A stretch of 64,000 nt of DNA from Roseinatronobacter sp052379845 (GCA_052379845.1 JBQTCF010000018.1), one strand, 5' to 3'; shown: positions 15,765 through 25,600, numbered from the stretch's first letter. The notes: generated by a model from the sequence alone, not told the origin. Numbers and translations are program-made.

Positions 15765-16788
15765 ATGCAGAGGCCCGCATAACCAGCCGCCCTTCAAACA
15801 AGGTTTCAGAACGTGTCTGGCCGGACCGCCCCCCGCCTTCGATCAGGTCGAACAGAATTCTGGTGCTGCGGTTGGACACGGCTTCATAATCCTGTGCCAC
15901 AGTGGTCAGCGGCGGGCAGGTAAAGCGTGAAAACGGGTGGTCATCAATTCCGGCCACGCGCAGCGCGCAATCAGCGCCATGCCCCACCCGCAAGCCGCGT
16001 TCATAGCAGGCCGTCAAGAAGCCGATGGCCAGCCGGTCATTGCTGCACAGGACAGTGTTCGTTGTCAGTTTGCCCGTGTCGATGACCTTCAGCGCGCCTT
16101 CATAGCCGACCTTCTCAAACGCCCACCCCTCCCCTTCGACGCGCAAAACATTGGGGGTGTGCCCCAGCCGTTCCATCACGGCAATATAACCGTTGCGGCG
16201 CTTGTTGGCATTGGGGTTCACGGGCTGCATTTCGAAAAAGCACGGCGGTTCGCCCGTGCGGCACAGATATTGCACAATCTGGTCCACAAATTGCGCGTTA
16301 TCAGACCCCACAAACGCCTCGCCCACACCTTCGATATAGCTGTCAAACAGCACCGTAGGCACATCGCGGCAGAATTTTTCAATCTTGGCCCTGTCAGACC
16401 GCCGCCCCAGCGGTGCCAGCAACACCCCCGCCGGTTTCAGTGACCGCAGACTGTCCAGAATGTCATTCTCCAGCGTCTGATCGCCATGCGCACTGAACAA
16501 GATGGGCCAAAACCCTGAATCGATGCAGCGCCGTTCAATGCAGCGCGCGATTTCGGCAAAGAACGGGTCCGCCAGATAGGGCACGACAATTCCGATATTC
16601 TTGGTCAGTTTGCGGTTCTGGTTGACCGCAAAAATATTCGGCCGGTAATCATGCTGCGCAAGCGCCTGTTCGATACGCTCGCGCGTGGATCTGCGCACGC
16701 TTTCGGGGTCGTTGAAATACTTGGACACAGTCGGGCGTGAAATGCCGGTAAGACGGGCGAATTCTTCCATGTTTTTAATTTTGCTCAT
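15763..16788 (-). CDS. LacI-family polyol operon regulator
   Basis: A 341-residue LacI/GalR regulator from the ATG at 16788 (MSKIKNMEEF). The N-terminal HTH (FARLTGISRPTVSKYFN) and hinge region are intact, followed by a periplasmic-binding-protein-like effector domain. The R. sphaeroides smo operon has a different regulator arrangement, so this is a lineage-specific choice. It is encoded just upstream of smoE on the same strand. The 20-bp palindrome at its 3' end and the related site over its own promoter (16866-16879) suggest that it controls both the operon and itself. The effector is probably mannitol or sorbitol. Confidence 0.88.
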   Translation of the reverse strand: MSKIKNMEEFARLTGISRPTVSKYFNDPESVRRSTRERIEQALAQHDYRPNIFAVNQNRKLTKNIGIVVPYLADPFFAEIARCIERRCIDSGFWPILFSAHGDQTLENDILDSLRSLKPAGVLLAPLGRRSDRAKIEKFCRDVPTVLFDSYIEGVGEAFVGSDNAQFVDQIVQYLCRTGEPPCFFEMQPVNPNANKRRNGYIAVMERLGHTPNVLRVEGEGWAFEKVGYEGALKVIDTGKLTTNTVLCSNDRLAIGFLTACYERGLRVGHGADCALRVAGIDDHPFSRFTCPPLTTVAQDYEAVSNRSTRILFDLIEGGGRSGQTRSETLFEGRLVMRASA

Positions 16789-16865
16789 GGGTGTGTCACG
16801 CCTTCGTTCCCTGCTGAAGTGGCCGCGCCCCAAGGAGTGGCGCAAGACCTGACCAAAAGAAAAGT

Positions 16866-16895
16866 TTTACACGCGCAAAGCACGAAACTTGACAA
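16866..16895 (-). promoter_or_regulatory. Promoter and operator of the lacI-type gene
   Basis: On the minus strand a -35 TTGTCA (16890-16895) and a -10 TGTAAA (16866-16871) are 18 bp apart. The 14 bp TTTACACGCGCAAA (plus strand 16866-16879) match the core TTTACGCGCGTAAA of the smoE operator at 12 of 14 positions and overlap the -10. This would give autorepression. A CTTGACA/TGTCAAG inverted repeat lies at 16888-16912. Confidence 0.55.
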
Positions 16896-16954
16896 TACGC
16901 GCATGTGTCAAGATTGGTCAACACATGACATGCCCCTGCCCGCAGTGCAGGCTG

Positions 16955-17839
16955 TCACGCAAACCGGCCCATAGCCAGCACCTGCCCCAGAAGCGGATTC
17001 GGAAAGCGGCGTTTGCGGGTGACAGCCAGAAAATATTCGCGCAGCCCCTCCAGTTGCGCCGCTTCGCGCAAACTGCCCGCCGCCAGTTCATCGGCCACCA
17101 CGATGGGCGGAATGACTGCAAGCCCCGCGTTTTCGCGCGCCAGCAGGCGCAGCATGGCCATGTCATCGGCTTCGGCGGCAATGGCAGGCACAACCCCCAG
17201 ACGCGCGGCCAGCGCATCAAACCCCGCACGCAAGGCGGTGTCGGGGGTGGGCAGGATCAGCGGTTCATTAGCCAGCAAGTCCTGTATGGGCCGCGCCCGC
17301 AGACCAACGCGCGCAGGCGTTCCAATCAGGCTGACGGGCTGTTGGGCCAGCGAATTGACCAGCCACGGGCTGTTGGCATCCTGCGCGGGGGGGGCATTGG
17401 TCAGAACCACATCCAGCGCCAGCGTTTCCAGCCCACGCAGAAGTTCCGCCTGCGAGCCAGACCGCACAATCACCTCCACATCGCTGCGCCCGATCAGGGG
17501 GCGCAGAAACTGCATCTGGAAGTTGCGCGACAAGGTGGCAAGCGCCCCCACACGCAGCGCGCGCCGCGCTGTGCCGGTCTGGCGCAAGGTGGCGGTCAGG
17601 TCATCTGCGGTGCGGAAAATCGCCTCGGCATGGTCCAGCGCGATCTGGCCCGCTTCTGTTAGGTGCAGCCCGCGCCCGCGCCGTTCAAACAGGTCATGGC
17701 CCAGCGACGCTTCCAGCGCGCGTATCTGTGTGGACAGCGCCGATTGCGACAGGTTCAGCACGCGCGCGGCCCCCGTCAGCGTGCCATCCGTTGCCACCGC
17801 GCGGAACAAACGCAGGTGATGCAGGTTAAGTGCAGCCAT
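16955..17839 (-). CDS. LysR-family regulator, NhaR-like
   Basis: A 294-residue LysR regulator. The HTH is in residues 5-65 (LTGAARVLNLSQSALSTQIRALE, LGHDLFERRGRGL), closest in wording to the NhaR group, which answers to ions. The substrate-binding domain follows. It is divergent from dabB across a gap of about 100 bp, the usual arrangement of a LysR regulator with its target, so it probably controls the DabAB bicarbonate system. Confidence 0.85.
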   Translation of the reverse strand: MAALNLHHLRLFRAVATDGTLTGAARVLNLSQSALSTQIRALEASLGHDLFERRGRGLHLTEAGQIALDHAEAIFRTADDLTATLRQTGTARRALRVGALATLSRNFQMQFLRPLIGRSDVEVIVRSGSQAELLRGLETLALDVVLTNAPPAQDANSPWLVNSLAQQPVSLIGTPARVGLRARPIQDLLANEPLILPTPDTALRAGFDALAARLGVVPAIAAEADDMAMLRLLARENAGLAVIPPIVVADELAAGSLREAAQLEGLREYFLAVTRKRRFPNPLLGQVLAMGRFA

Positions 17840-17939
17840 TCTTTCACCAAATAGAACGATCTGCGCTAAAATATGTAATTTTATAGAAGCAACGCAAGCG
17901 GTATCTGGCCGGTATCACTTATGGAACAGGATTTCGCTG

Positions 17940-19502
17940 ATGATGACATTTCTGCCCCTGCCGGTTTTTGCCCCTGTTTTGTTGCTGGCCGTCGCCGCAT
18001 TGGCGGCGCGCGTGCCGGGCCGACGCCCCCGCAAATTGCCTGTCCTTGCCGAAGCGGCGGCCTTTGGCGCCGTGGTGCTGGCCCTTGGCGGGGTGGCGCA
18101 ATTGCTGGCAGGCGGGCCGGTTCGCATGGGCCCTGATGGTGGCTTGTTCGCCCTGCAGCTGGATGCCATCAGCGCGACCATGTGCCTGTTGGTGGCATTC
18201 GTGGGCTGGGTCGTCACGCGCTATTCGCGCAGCTATCTGGACGGCGAAGCGCGCGAAGGCAGCTTTCACGGGTTGATGCTGGCCACATTGGCGGCGGTTC
18301 TGGTGCTGGTGCAATCGGGCAGTTTGCTGGTTCTGGTGCTGGCCTCGGTGGCGGTGGGGCAAGGGTTGCGGCATTTGCTGCTGTTCTATCCCGACCGCCC
18401 CGAGGCCCGGCGCGCGGCGGCGAAGTTTTCGCTGTGCTGGGGGGCGGGTGATGCGGCGCTTCTGCTGGCTGCGGGGCTGCTATGGGCCGCGTTCGGCACG
18501 ACGGAATTTGCCGCGCTGGCCATGCAGGCGGGCAGCGGCGCCCCCTTGCCGATGGCGGCGGGGGTCGCAACGGGCCTGCTGGTGCTGGCAGCGGCGGTCA
18601 AGACAGCGGCATTTCCGCTGCATGGCTGGCTGACCGAGGTGATGGAAGCGCCCACCCCCGTTTCCGCCCTGCTGCATGCGGGCATCATCAACGCGGGCGG
18701 GTTCATGCTGATCCGCATGGCCGATGTGCTGCAGGCCAGCCCGTCCGCCATGGCGGCGCTGGTCATGTTGGGCGGGTTCACGGCGCTGTTCGGGGCAGTG
18801 GTCATGCTGACGCAAAGCGCTGTCAAGACGGGGCTGGCATGGTCCACCGTGTCGCAAATGGGGTTCTTGCTGCTGCAATGCGGGCTGGGCCTGTGGGCGC
18901 TGGCCTTGCTGCATATCGTGGCGCATTCCCTGTATAAGGCGCATGCGTTTCTGGCATCGGGCGGGGCGGTGGCGCAGGTGGCCCAAATCCGCAAACCCGG
19001 CCCGGTGGCCGTGCCGGGCGGCGGGGCGGTGCTGCGGGCCTTCGGTCTGGCGCTGTTGCTATATGCGGGGGTAGCCACGGGGTTTGCCGTGCTTTGGGGG
19101 GCAAAATCGCCGCAGGCGCTGGCGCTTGGCGCGATCCTCATCTTCGGCGTGGCCTATCTTATTGCGCAGGGTCTGGCCGATACAGCGCCCAGGGCGCTCA
19201 GCCTGCGCACCATTTCCGCCGCCTGTGGCGCAGCCATCGCTTATTTCTGGTTCCACCTTGCCGCTGGCGCTGTCTGGGGCGCGCATCTGCCCGCGCCGCC
19301 GGTTGCTGGCCCGCTGGAATGGGCCTTGATCACGCTTGCCATCCTGACCTTCGGGGTGGTGGCAGTGGCGCAGGCGCTGTTCCCCATCTGGGCGCATCAT
19401 CCTGCGGCAGCGGGATTGCGGGTGCATCTGGCCAATGGCCTGTATCTGAATGCAGTGCTTGACCGGATGATCGGCGGGTTGCAGCTGACGCGGCAGCAAT
19501 AA
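17940..19502 (+). CDS. dabB: DabB, inorganic carbon pump membrane subunit
   Basis: A 520-residue protein of the NuoL/MrpA proton-antiporter superfamily, strongly hydrophobic throughout. The conserved half-channel core is visible: the lysine segment AVKTAAFPLHGWL, then EAPTPVSALLHAGIINAGGFML, and the HIVAHSLYKAHAFL segment. Its neighbour DabA identifies it as DabB, the cation-conducting part that drives one-way CO2 hydration to bicarbonate in the cytoplasm. ATG codons at 17940 and 17943 are both possible; AGGA lies about 10 nt upstream. It is divergent from the LysR gene. An isolated complex I or Mrp subunit is unlikely because no other nuo/mrp gene is near. Confidence 0.9.
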   Translation: MMTFLPLPVFAPVLLLAVAALAARVPGRRPRKLPVLAEAAAFGAVVLALGGVAQLLAGGPVRMGPDGGLFALQLDAISATMCLLVAFVGWVVTRYSRSYLDGEAREGSFHGLMLATLAAVLVLVQSGSLLVLVLASVAVGQGLRHLLLFYPDRPEARRAAAKFSLCWGAGDAALLLAAGLLWAAFGTTEFAALAMQAGSGAPLPMAAGVATGLLVLAAAVKTAAFPLHGWLTEVMEAPTPVSALLHAGIINAGGFMLIRMADVLQASPSAMAALVMLGGFTALFGAVVMLTQSAVKTGLAWSTVSQMGFLLLQCGLGLWALALLHIVAHSLYKAHAFLASGGAVAQVAQIRKPGPVAVPGGGAVLRAFGLALLLYAGVATGFAVLWGAKSPQALALGAILIFGVAYLIAQGLADTAPRALSLRTISAACGAAIAYFWFHLAAGAVWGAHLPAPPVAGPLEWALITLAILTFGVVAVAQALFPIWAHHPAAAGLRVHLANGLYLNAVLDRMIGGLQLTRQQ

Positions 19503-19535
19503 TTTTTCAACATTTGACCTAAGGATACCCATCAG

Positions 19536-21908
19536 ATGTTCGTAAAACATGCAGAAATCAAACCTGACCGCATTGCCGCCCTGTTGGGCGCGGCCGAAGC
19601 GGCAGCGCGGGCCATTCCGCCGGCCTTTCCGCTGGATGCCACAGTGGCGGTCAACCCGTTCATGGGACAGGCCCATATGGACCTTGCCACCACACAGGCC
19701 AGACTGGCCCGCGTGGCGGGGGTGCGGCTGACGCAAACACGCGCTGACTATGCGGCGCAGATTGCCGATGGCACCATCAGCGATGCAGACCTGCAGGCGG
19801 CATTGCTGGCCTGTGACAGCGCGGAGAAGCCTGCCGATCTGGCGGGTCTGAAGGCAGATCTGGCCGCCCCGGCCCCCGCAGCGCCCCGCGCCCTGCCCAC
19901 ACTGGCCCATCACGCGGCGCAAGCCAGCGGCACCGACTGGCCCGCGATCATCGCGCGGACCTTCGGGCTATGGGCGGCGGGGCATTTCGAACGCGGCCAG
20001 GCCCTGTGGACCCCCGCACCGGGCAAGGATGCCTTCACTGCGTGGCGCGACTGGGCGAGCCATGACCTGACGCCCGAAATTTCGGGGTTGGCGGGGTTTT
20101 GCGCCCATGTTGCGGCTGCACCCGACACGGCGGAACGCGCGATCCTGCGCGCCTGCGATGCGCTGGCCATCCCGGAAGGGGGGGCGGAAACCCTGTTTCA
20201 CCGCCTGTTGATGGATCTGGGCGGCTGGTCGCAACATGCGCGCTGGCTGTTGTGGCGCGCGGAACTGGCGGGCGGCACCGACAGCACATTGACCGACCTT
20301 CTGGCCATTCGCCTGATCTGGGAAGAAGCGCTGCTGGCCCATGCGCCCGACCTGGCAACTGCATGGATGGTCACCTGCGCGGACCATGCCACCCCCGTGG
20401 CCGCGCAATCCGGCCATATCGTGGATGCAATCCTGCAAGAGGCCGCTGAACGCGCCTATCAGCGCAAACTGGCACAGGCACTGACCGGCCCCAAACCCCA
20501 GACGGGGCGCGCGGCACTGCAGGCGGCGTTTTGCATCGACGTGCGGTCCGAAGTCTTCCGGCGGCAGCTTGAAAGCGTGAATAACGGCATAGAAACATTT
20601 GGATTTGCGGGCTTTTTTGGTCTGCCCCTGGCGCATAAACCCCATGGCACCGATGATATGCAGGCGCATTTGCCTGTGTTGCTGACCCCGTCCATCACGT
20701 CTTGCAGCCATGCAGACGCCGCGCACGAAGACAGCGCGCGCATTGGCGCGCGTGCGGTGCGTGCATGGGGCCGGTTTCGTCAGGCGGCGGTGTCATCCTT
20801 CGCATTTGTGGAAGCGGCGGGGCCGGTCTATGGCTGGAAACTGGTGAAATCCGCGCTGGCCCGCGCGGCGCACGCGCCCGCACACGGTCCCGCGCCACGT
20901 TTTGAAACCCCGCTGGACCCGGGCGAAAAGGCACGCATCGGCGCAACCATCCTGCGCGCCACGAGCCTGCAATCAGACCATGCGCGGCTGGTGCTGCTGC
21001 TGGGGCATGGCGCGCAACTGACCAACAACCCCCATTCCAGCGCCTATCAATGCGGGGCCTGCGGCGGACAATCGGGCGAAGTGTCGGCGCGCCTGCTTGC
21101 GCAATTGCTCAATGACCCTGAAACGCGCGCAGGGCTGCCTGCGCAGGGACTCACACTGCCCGATGACACGCTGTTTCTGGCGGGCGTGCATGACACGACC
21201 ACCGACAACGTGGCGCTGTTCCCTGACAGCCCCGCGCCAGACCACCAGAACGACATCGCGCAGGCCCGGGACTGGCTGGCGCAGGCGACAGCTTTGGCGC
21301 GGGCAGAACGCGCCCCCCGCCTGCCCCGCGCGACAGCCGCAAACATGACCGCGCGCGCCGCCGATTGGGCCGAAACGCGCCCGGAATGGGGCCTTGCGGG
21401 GTGTGCGGCGTTTATCGCCGCGCCGCGCAACGTGACGGCGGGCACTGATCTGGGCGGGCGGGCCTTCCTGCACAGCTATGACTGGACCGCAGATCAGGGG
21501 TTTTCCACGCTGGAGCTGATTCTGACGGCACCCGTCGTGGTGGCAAGCTGGATCAGCCTGCAATATTACGCGTCCAGTGTGGCACCAGACGCGTTCGGGG
21601 GCGGCAACAAGCTGATCCATAACGTGGTGGGCGGAATCGGGGTTGTGCAGGGCAATGGCGGCATTCTGCGCCCGGGCCTGCCATGGCAGGCCGTCCATGA
21701 CGGGCAGGCCCTGATTCACACGCCCTTGCGGTTGTCAGTGCTCATCGAGGCGCCCAAAGACGCGATTTCCGATGTGTTGGTGCGCCATGACAGCCTGCGT
21801 GCGTTGTTTGACAATGGCTGGCTGCACCTGTTTGCACTGGAAAACGGGCGCGTGCAGGCCCGCTACCGGCCCGGATTGCACTGGCAGGGGGCAAACACAC
21901 CGGCCTGA
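19536..21908 (+). CDS. dabA: DabA, zinc CO2-hydrating subunit (DUF2309)
   Basis: A 790-residue UPF0753/DUF2309 protein. DabA is a beta-carbonic-anhydrase-like subunit that, with DabB, accumulates bicarbonate. The four active-site residues known from Halothiobacillus (C351, D353, H524, C539) are all present here as C333, D335, H491 and C506, with the same C-x-D and 15-residue H-to-C spacings. Other conserved blocks are the N-terminal VAVNPFMGQ and the C-terminal PGLPWQAVHDG. It starts 33 nt after dabB. No Rubisco, carboxysome or phosphoribulokinase genes are in the window. Confidence 0.95.
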   Translation: MFVKHAEIKPDRIAALLGAAEAAARAIPPAFPLDATVAVNPFMGQAHMDLATTQARLARVAGVRLTQTRADYAAQIADGTISDADLQAALLACDSAEKPADLAGLKADLAAPAPAAPRALPTLAHHAAQASGTDWPAIIARTFGLWAAGHFERGQALWTPAPGKDAFTAWRDWASHDLTPEISGLAGFCAHVAAAPDTAERAILRACDALAIPEGGAETLFHRLLMDLGGWSQHARWLLWRAELAGGTDSTLTDLLAIRLIWEEALLAHAPDLATAWMVTCADHATPVAAQSGHIVDAILQEAAERAYQRKLAQALTGPKPQTGRAALQAAFCIDVRSEVFRRQLESVNNGIETFGFAGFFGLPLAHKPHGTDDMQAHLPVLLTPSITSCSHADAAHEDSARIGARAVRAWGRFRQAAVSSFAFVEAAGPVYGWKLVKSALARAAHAPAHGPAPRFETPLDPGEKARIGATILRATSLQSDHARLVLLLGHGAQLTNNPHSSAYQCGACGGQSGEVSARLLAQLLNDPETRAGLPAQGLTLPDDTLFLAGVHDTTTDNVALFPDSPAPDHQNDIAQARDWLAQATALARAERAPRLPRATAANMTARAADWAETRPEWGLAGCAAFIAAPRNVTAGTDLGGRAFLHSYDWTADQGFSTLELILTAPVVVASWISLQYYASSVAPDAFGGGNKLIHNVVGGIGVVQGNGGILRPGLPWQAVHDGQALIHTPLRLSVLIEAPKDAISDVLVRHDSLRALFDNGWLHLFALENGRVQARYRPGLHWQGANTPA

Positions 21909-21981
21909 CCCACCATCAGGTTGACCGCCCCGCCCCCCATCATTACCACTGGGCGCACGCATTAACAGGAGTGCGCGCGCC

Positions 21982-23793
21982 ATGTTCCAAAGCTACGCTG
22001 CCACCACCCGCCCCGAAGATGGCCCGCCCCGGCTGCGCGCCTTGCGCCACGCGCTGCAGGGGCACGGGGTGGACGGGTTCATCATTCCCCGCGCCGATGC
22101 CCATCAGGGCGAATATGTGGCCGCGTGCGATGAACGGCTGGCATGGCTGACCGGGTTTACCGGGTCGGCGGGGTTTTGCATTGTGCTGCGGGACCGCGCG
22201 GGGCTGTTTGTGGACGGGCGCTACCGCGTGCAGGCCCGCTTGCAATGCGCCCCCGATTTGACGCCCGTGAACTGGCCCGAAACCAAACCGGCAGCATGGC
22301 TGCGCGACGCCCTGCCTGCGGGGGGCGTTGTGGGCTTTGACCCATGGCTTCATACACCTGATGAAATCGACGCGCTGGAACAGGGCCTGAAGGGCAGCGG
22401 CATAGCCCTGCAGCGCATGGACAACCAGATTGACGCGCTGTGGTCCGACCGCCCTGCCCCCCCCACGGCCCCCGCGCGCGCCTATCCCGAAGATCTGGCA
22501 GGCGACAGCACGGCCAGCAAGCGGCGCAATTTGGGGGCGGCGCTGGCCGCCAATGGCCAGCGCGCCACAATCCTGACCCAGCCTGACAGCATATGTTGGC
22601 TTTTGAACATACGCGGGGCCGACCTGCCGCGCCTGCCAGTGGTTCAGGGGTTTGCGATTGTGCATGATGACGGGCGTGTGGACCTGTTCGCGCCCCCCGC
22701 CAAACTGGACGGGCTGGATTTAGGCCATGGCGTGCAAATTCGCCCGCGCGAGGCGTTTGAACCCGCGTTGCGCACGCTGCACGGCCCGGTGCGGCTGGAC
22801 CGCGCAACTGTGCCGCTGCGGGTGCTGGACATTCTGCGCGACAGCGGCATTGACACCAGCTTCATGCAAGACCCCTGCCTGCTGCCCAAAGCCTGCAAGA
22901 CCCATGCCGAACTTGCCGGCGCGCGCGCAGCCCATCTGCGCGATGGTGCCGCGATGGTGGAATTCCTGTGCTGGCTGGACGGGCAAGCCGCGGAACTGGT
23001 GGCCAATCCCGGCCATGTGCTGCGTGAAATCGACATCGCGCAGCATCTGGAACGCTGCCGCCACGCCACGGGCGCGTTGCAAGACCTGAGTTTTGATACC
23101 ATCGCAGGGTCTGGCCCGAATGGGGCCATCGTGCATTACCGCGTGACCGAAGACACCAACCGCCGCCTGATTCCCGGCGATCTGATGCTGGTGGATTCGG
23201 GCGGTCAGTATCTGGACGGGACAACTGACATTACGCGCACCATCGCCATAGGGCCTGTGGGCCAGTTGGAAGCCGAATGTTTTACCCGCGTGCTGCAAGG
23301 CATGATCGCCATTTCACGCGCGCGTTTTCCGCGCGGGGTGACAGGCGGTCATCTGGACGCGCTGGCGCGCTATCCGCTTTGGCTGGCGGGCATGGATTAC
23401 GACCATGGCACGGGCCACGGGGTGGGCGCGTTCCTGTCCGTGCATGAAGGGCCGCAACGCCTGTCGCGCATTTCGCAAGTGCCGCTGCGCGACGGGATGA
23501 TCCTGTCCAATGAACCGGGATATTACCGCGAAGGGGCGTTTGGCATACGCATTGAAAACCTTGTCAGCGTGCGCGCGGACCCTGCCCCGCAAGGGGGCGA
23601 TGCGCGCGACTGGCTGGGATTTGAAACGCTGACACTTGCGCCCATTGATACCCGTCTGGTTGTGCAAGACCAGTTGACCGCAGGCGAACGCGACTGGCTG
23701 AACCGGTATCACGCGCGCGTGCGAACATTGCTGCACCCCTTGGTGTCGCGGCGCGCGCGCGACTGGCTGGACAGGGCCTGCACCCCGGTGTGA
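21982..23793 (+). CDS. pepP: Xaa-Pro aminopeptidase, M24B
   Basis: A 603-residue metallopeptidase of the large, eukaryote-like aminopeptidase P group. Two N-terminal creatinase-like domains come first, then the pita-bread catalytic domain with the five metal ligands: Asp in LVDSGGQYLDG and TTDITR, His in HGTGHGVG, Glu in NEPGYYREG and in RIENL, followed by a short C-terminal extension. It removes N-terminal residues before proline in the cytoplasm. It has an AACAGGAG site before the ATG and no clear operon partner. Confidence 0.93.
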   Translation: MFQSYAATTRPEDGPPRLRALRHALQGHGVDGFIIPRADAHQGEYVAACDERLAWLTGFTGSAGFCIVLRDRAGLFVDGRYRVQARLQCAPDLTPVNWPETKPAAWLRDALPAGGVVGFDPWLHTPDEIDALEQGLKGSGIALQRMDNQIDALWSDRPAPPTAPARAYPEDLAGDSTASKRRNLGAALAANGQRATILTQPDSICWLLNIRGADLPRLPVVQGFAIVHDDGRVDLFAPPAKLDGLDLGHGVQIRPREAFEPALRTLHGPVRLDRATVPLRVLDILRDSGIDTSFMQDPCLLPKACKTHAELAGARAAHLRDGAAMVEFLCWLDGQAAELVANPGHVLREIDIAQHLERCRHATGALQDLSFDTIAGSGPNGAIVHYRVTEDTNRRLIPGDLMLVDSGGQYLDGTTDITRTIAIGPVGQLEAECFTRVLQGMIAISRARFPRGVTGGHLDALARYPLWLAGMDYDHGTGHGVGAFLSVHEGPQRLSRISQVPLRDGMILSNEPGYYREGAFGIRIENLVSVRADPAPQGGDARDWLGFETLTLAPIDTRLVVQDQLTAGERDWLNRYHARVRTLLHPLVSRRARDWLDRACTPV

Positions 23794-23885
23794 AACGAAT
23801 ATCCTTGGACAAATTGCGCAGTTTGACTTCTGGCCAAACCCTGCAATAGTGCGCGCGACAGGGACACAACAAGGACAGTCACAGT

Positions 23886-24227
23886 ATGATGCGGCATTTG
23901 AAGATTTATCCCGCCGAAGGCACATGGGTGGTGCGCGCCAATGGCGCCGTTATCGGGGAAAGCAACGCAGCGCTGGAATTGATTCAGGGGGATTTTCCTT
24001 TCGTCATCTATTTTCCGCGCGAAGATGTCGCTGCAGCGGTGTTGGAACCGTCAGACCGGACGCTGATTTGCGATGATCGCGGGGCGGGCGAATATTATCA
24101 TGTTTCCAGCCCCGAAGGCTTGTTGCAAAATGCCGCCTACAGCCTGACCGCGCCCAGCGAAGCCGCCGAACAAGTGCGCGGCTATCTGGCGTTCGACGCG
24201 GGAAAAGTTACCGTCGAACGGGTCTGA
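23886..24227 (+). CDS. DUF427 domain protein
   Basis: A 113-residue single-domain DUF427 protein (family signature YFPREDV around residues 40-46, Y-H-V near 72-76). Function is unknown; members are small cytosolic beta-tent proteins. The ATG at 23886 follows AAGGACAG. It ends 5 nt before the FAD-linked dehydrogenase gene, so the two are probably co-transcribed. Confidence 0.8.
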   Translation: MMRHLKIYPAEGTWVVRANGAVIGESNAALELIQGDFPFVIYFPREDVAAAVLEPSDRTLICDDRGAGEYYHVSSPEGLLQNAAYSLTAPSEAAEQVRGYLAFDAGKVTVERV

Positions 24228-24232
24228 CCCCG

Positions 24233-25600
24233 ATGCAGGCCGCATATGACGCCCTGCATACCCTTCTGGGCGAACGGTTTACCACCGGCGCGTCGGACAG
24301 GGCCTTGCACGGGCAGTCGGAATCGCATTTCGTGGACATGCCGCCCGATGGCGTGGCCTATCCTGAAACCACCGCCGAAGTGGCGGCAATTGTGTCGATC
24401 TGCGCGGCGCATGACCTGCCTGTGATCGGATGGGGGGCAGGAACATCGCTGGAAGGGCACGCACTGGCCCCTCATGGCGGAATTACAGTTGATTTCAGCC
24501 GCATGAATGCGGTTTTGCAGGTCAGCGCCGAGGACATGCTGGCAGTCGTCCAGCCCGGTGTGACGCGCGAGGCGCTGAATACGGAATTGCGCGCCACGGG
24601 GCTGTTCTTTCCGGTGGACCCCGGCGCGAATGCGTCACTCGGGGGAATGGCGTCAACGCGCGCATCGGGCACCACGGCGGTGCGCTATGGCACCATGCGC
24701 CCCAATGTGCTGGCGCTGGAAGTGGTGCTGGCCGATGGGCGCATTGTGCGCACGGGCACATGCGCGCCGAAATCATCCACCGGGTATGACCTGACAGGGC
24801 TGTTTGTGGGCGCAGAAGGGACACTTGGCCTGATTACGGAACTGACCTTGCGCCTGCAGGGCCAGCCAGACGGTATTTCGGCGGCCGTCTGTGCCTTCGA
24901 CGATATGGACGCGGCAACGCAGACTGTCATCATGACCATTCAATCCGGCATTCCCATGGCGCGGATTGAATTCATCGACGCCGCTTTCGTGCGCATTTTC
25001 AACGCCCGGCACGGAACGGACATGCCCGAAAAGCCGCATCTGATGGTGGAATTCCACGGCTCAGCCGAAGGGGTGCGCGAACAGGCCGCAAGCTTTGGCG
25101 ACATCGTGGCCGATATGGGGGGCAGTGCGTTTCAATGGGCCGAAGATCCGCAAGACCGCGCGCGCCTGTGGTCCATGCGCCACAATGCCTACTATGCCGC
25201 GCGTGCGGCATGGCCAAACGCCTATGCCATCACAACCGATGTGTGCGTGCCGATTTCGAAACTGGCGCAAGCGGTGCGTGAAACAGCGGATGAGATTGCC
25301 GCGTCGGGCATTCCCGGCCCCATTCTGGGGCATGTGGGCGACGGCAATTTCCATGTCCTGTTGTTGCCCGACCGCGAGGATGACGACCAGATTGCCACTG
25401 CGGGCGCGCTGGCCCATGCGATGGCGGAACGCGCGCTGCGCCTTGGGGGCACAGTCAGCGGGGAACACGGCATTGGCATGGGCAAGTTGAAATACATGGA
25501 CCGCGAACACGGCGCGGGCTGGGATGTCATGACCAGCCTGAAGGCGGCGCTGGACCCAAAAGGCATTATGAATCCGGGAAAACTGCTGCGCCAGCCCTGA
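24233..25600 (+). CDS. FAD-linked D-lactate/glycolate-type dehydrogenase
   Basis: A 455-residue FAD-binding PCMH-type oxidase, of the DLD/GlcD family. The FAD loop GWGAGTSLEGH and the YDLTGLFVGAEGTLG segment mark the N-terminal domain; the C-terminal domain ends with GHVGDGNFHVLLL and TVSGEHGIGMGKLKYM, the family's metal and substrate region. It oxidises a 2-hydroxy acid, most likely D-lactate, passing electrons to cytochrome c or quinone. There is no glcE/glcF beside it, which argues for a stand-alone D-lactate dehydrogenase rather than glycolate oxidase. Confidence 0.87.
   Translation: MQAAYDALHTLLGERFTTGASDRALHGQSESHFVDMPPDGVAYPETTAEVAAIVSICAAHDLPVIGWGAGTSLEGHALAPHGGITVDFSRMNAVLQVSAEDMLAVVQPGVTREALNTELRATGLFFPVDPGANASLGGMASTRASGTTAVRYGTMRPNVLALEVVLADGRIVRTGTCAPKSSTGYDLTGLFVGAEGTLGLITELTLRLQGQPDGISAAVCAFDDMDAATQTVIMTIQSGIPMARIEFIDAAFVRIFNARHGTDMPEKPHLMVEFHGSAEGVREQAASFGDIVADMGGSAFQWAEDPQDRARLWSMRHNAYYAARAAWPNAYAITTDVCVPISKLAQAVRETADEIAASGIPGPILGHVGDGNFHVLLLPDREDDDQIATAGALAHAMAERALRLGGTVSGEHGIGMGKLKYMDREHGAGWDVMTSLKAALDPKGIMNPGKLLRQP

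Noticed and set aside
17940..19502. Complex I subunit NuoL or an Mrp antiporter subunit
   Set aside because: No other nuo or mrp genes are nearby and DabA follows directly, so DabB is the better call.
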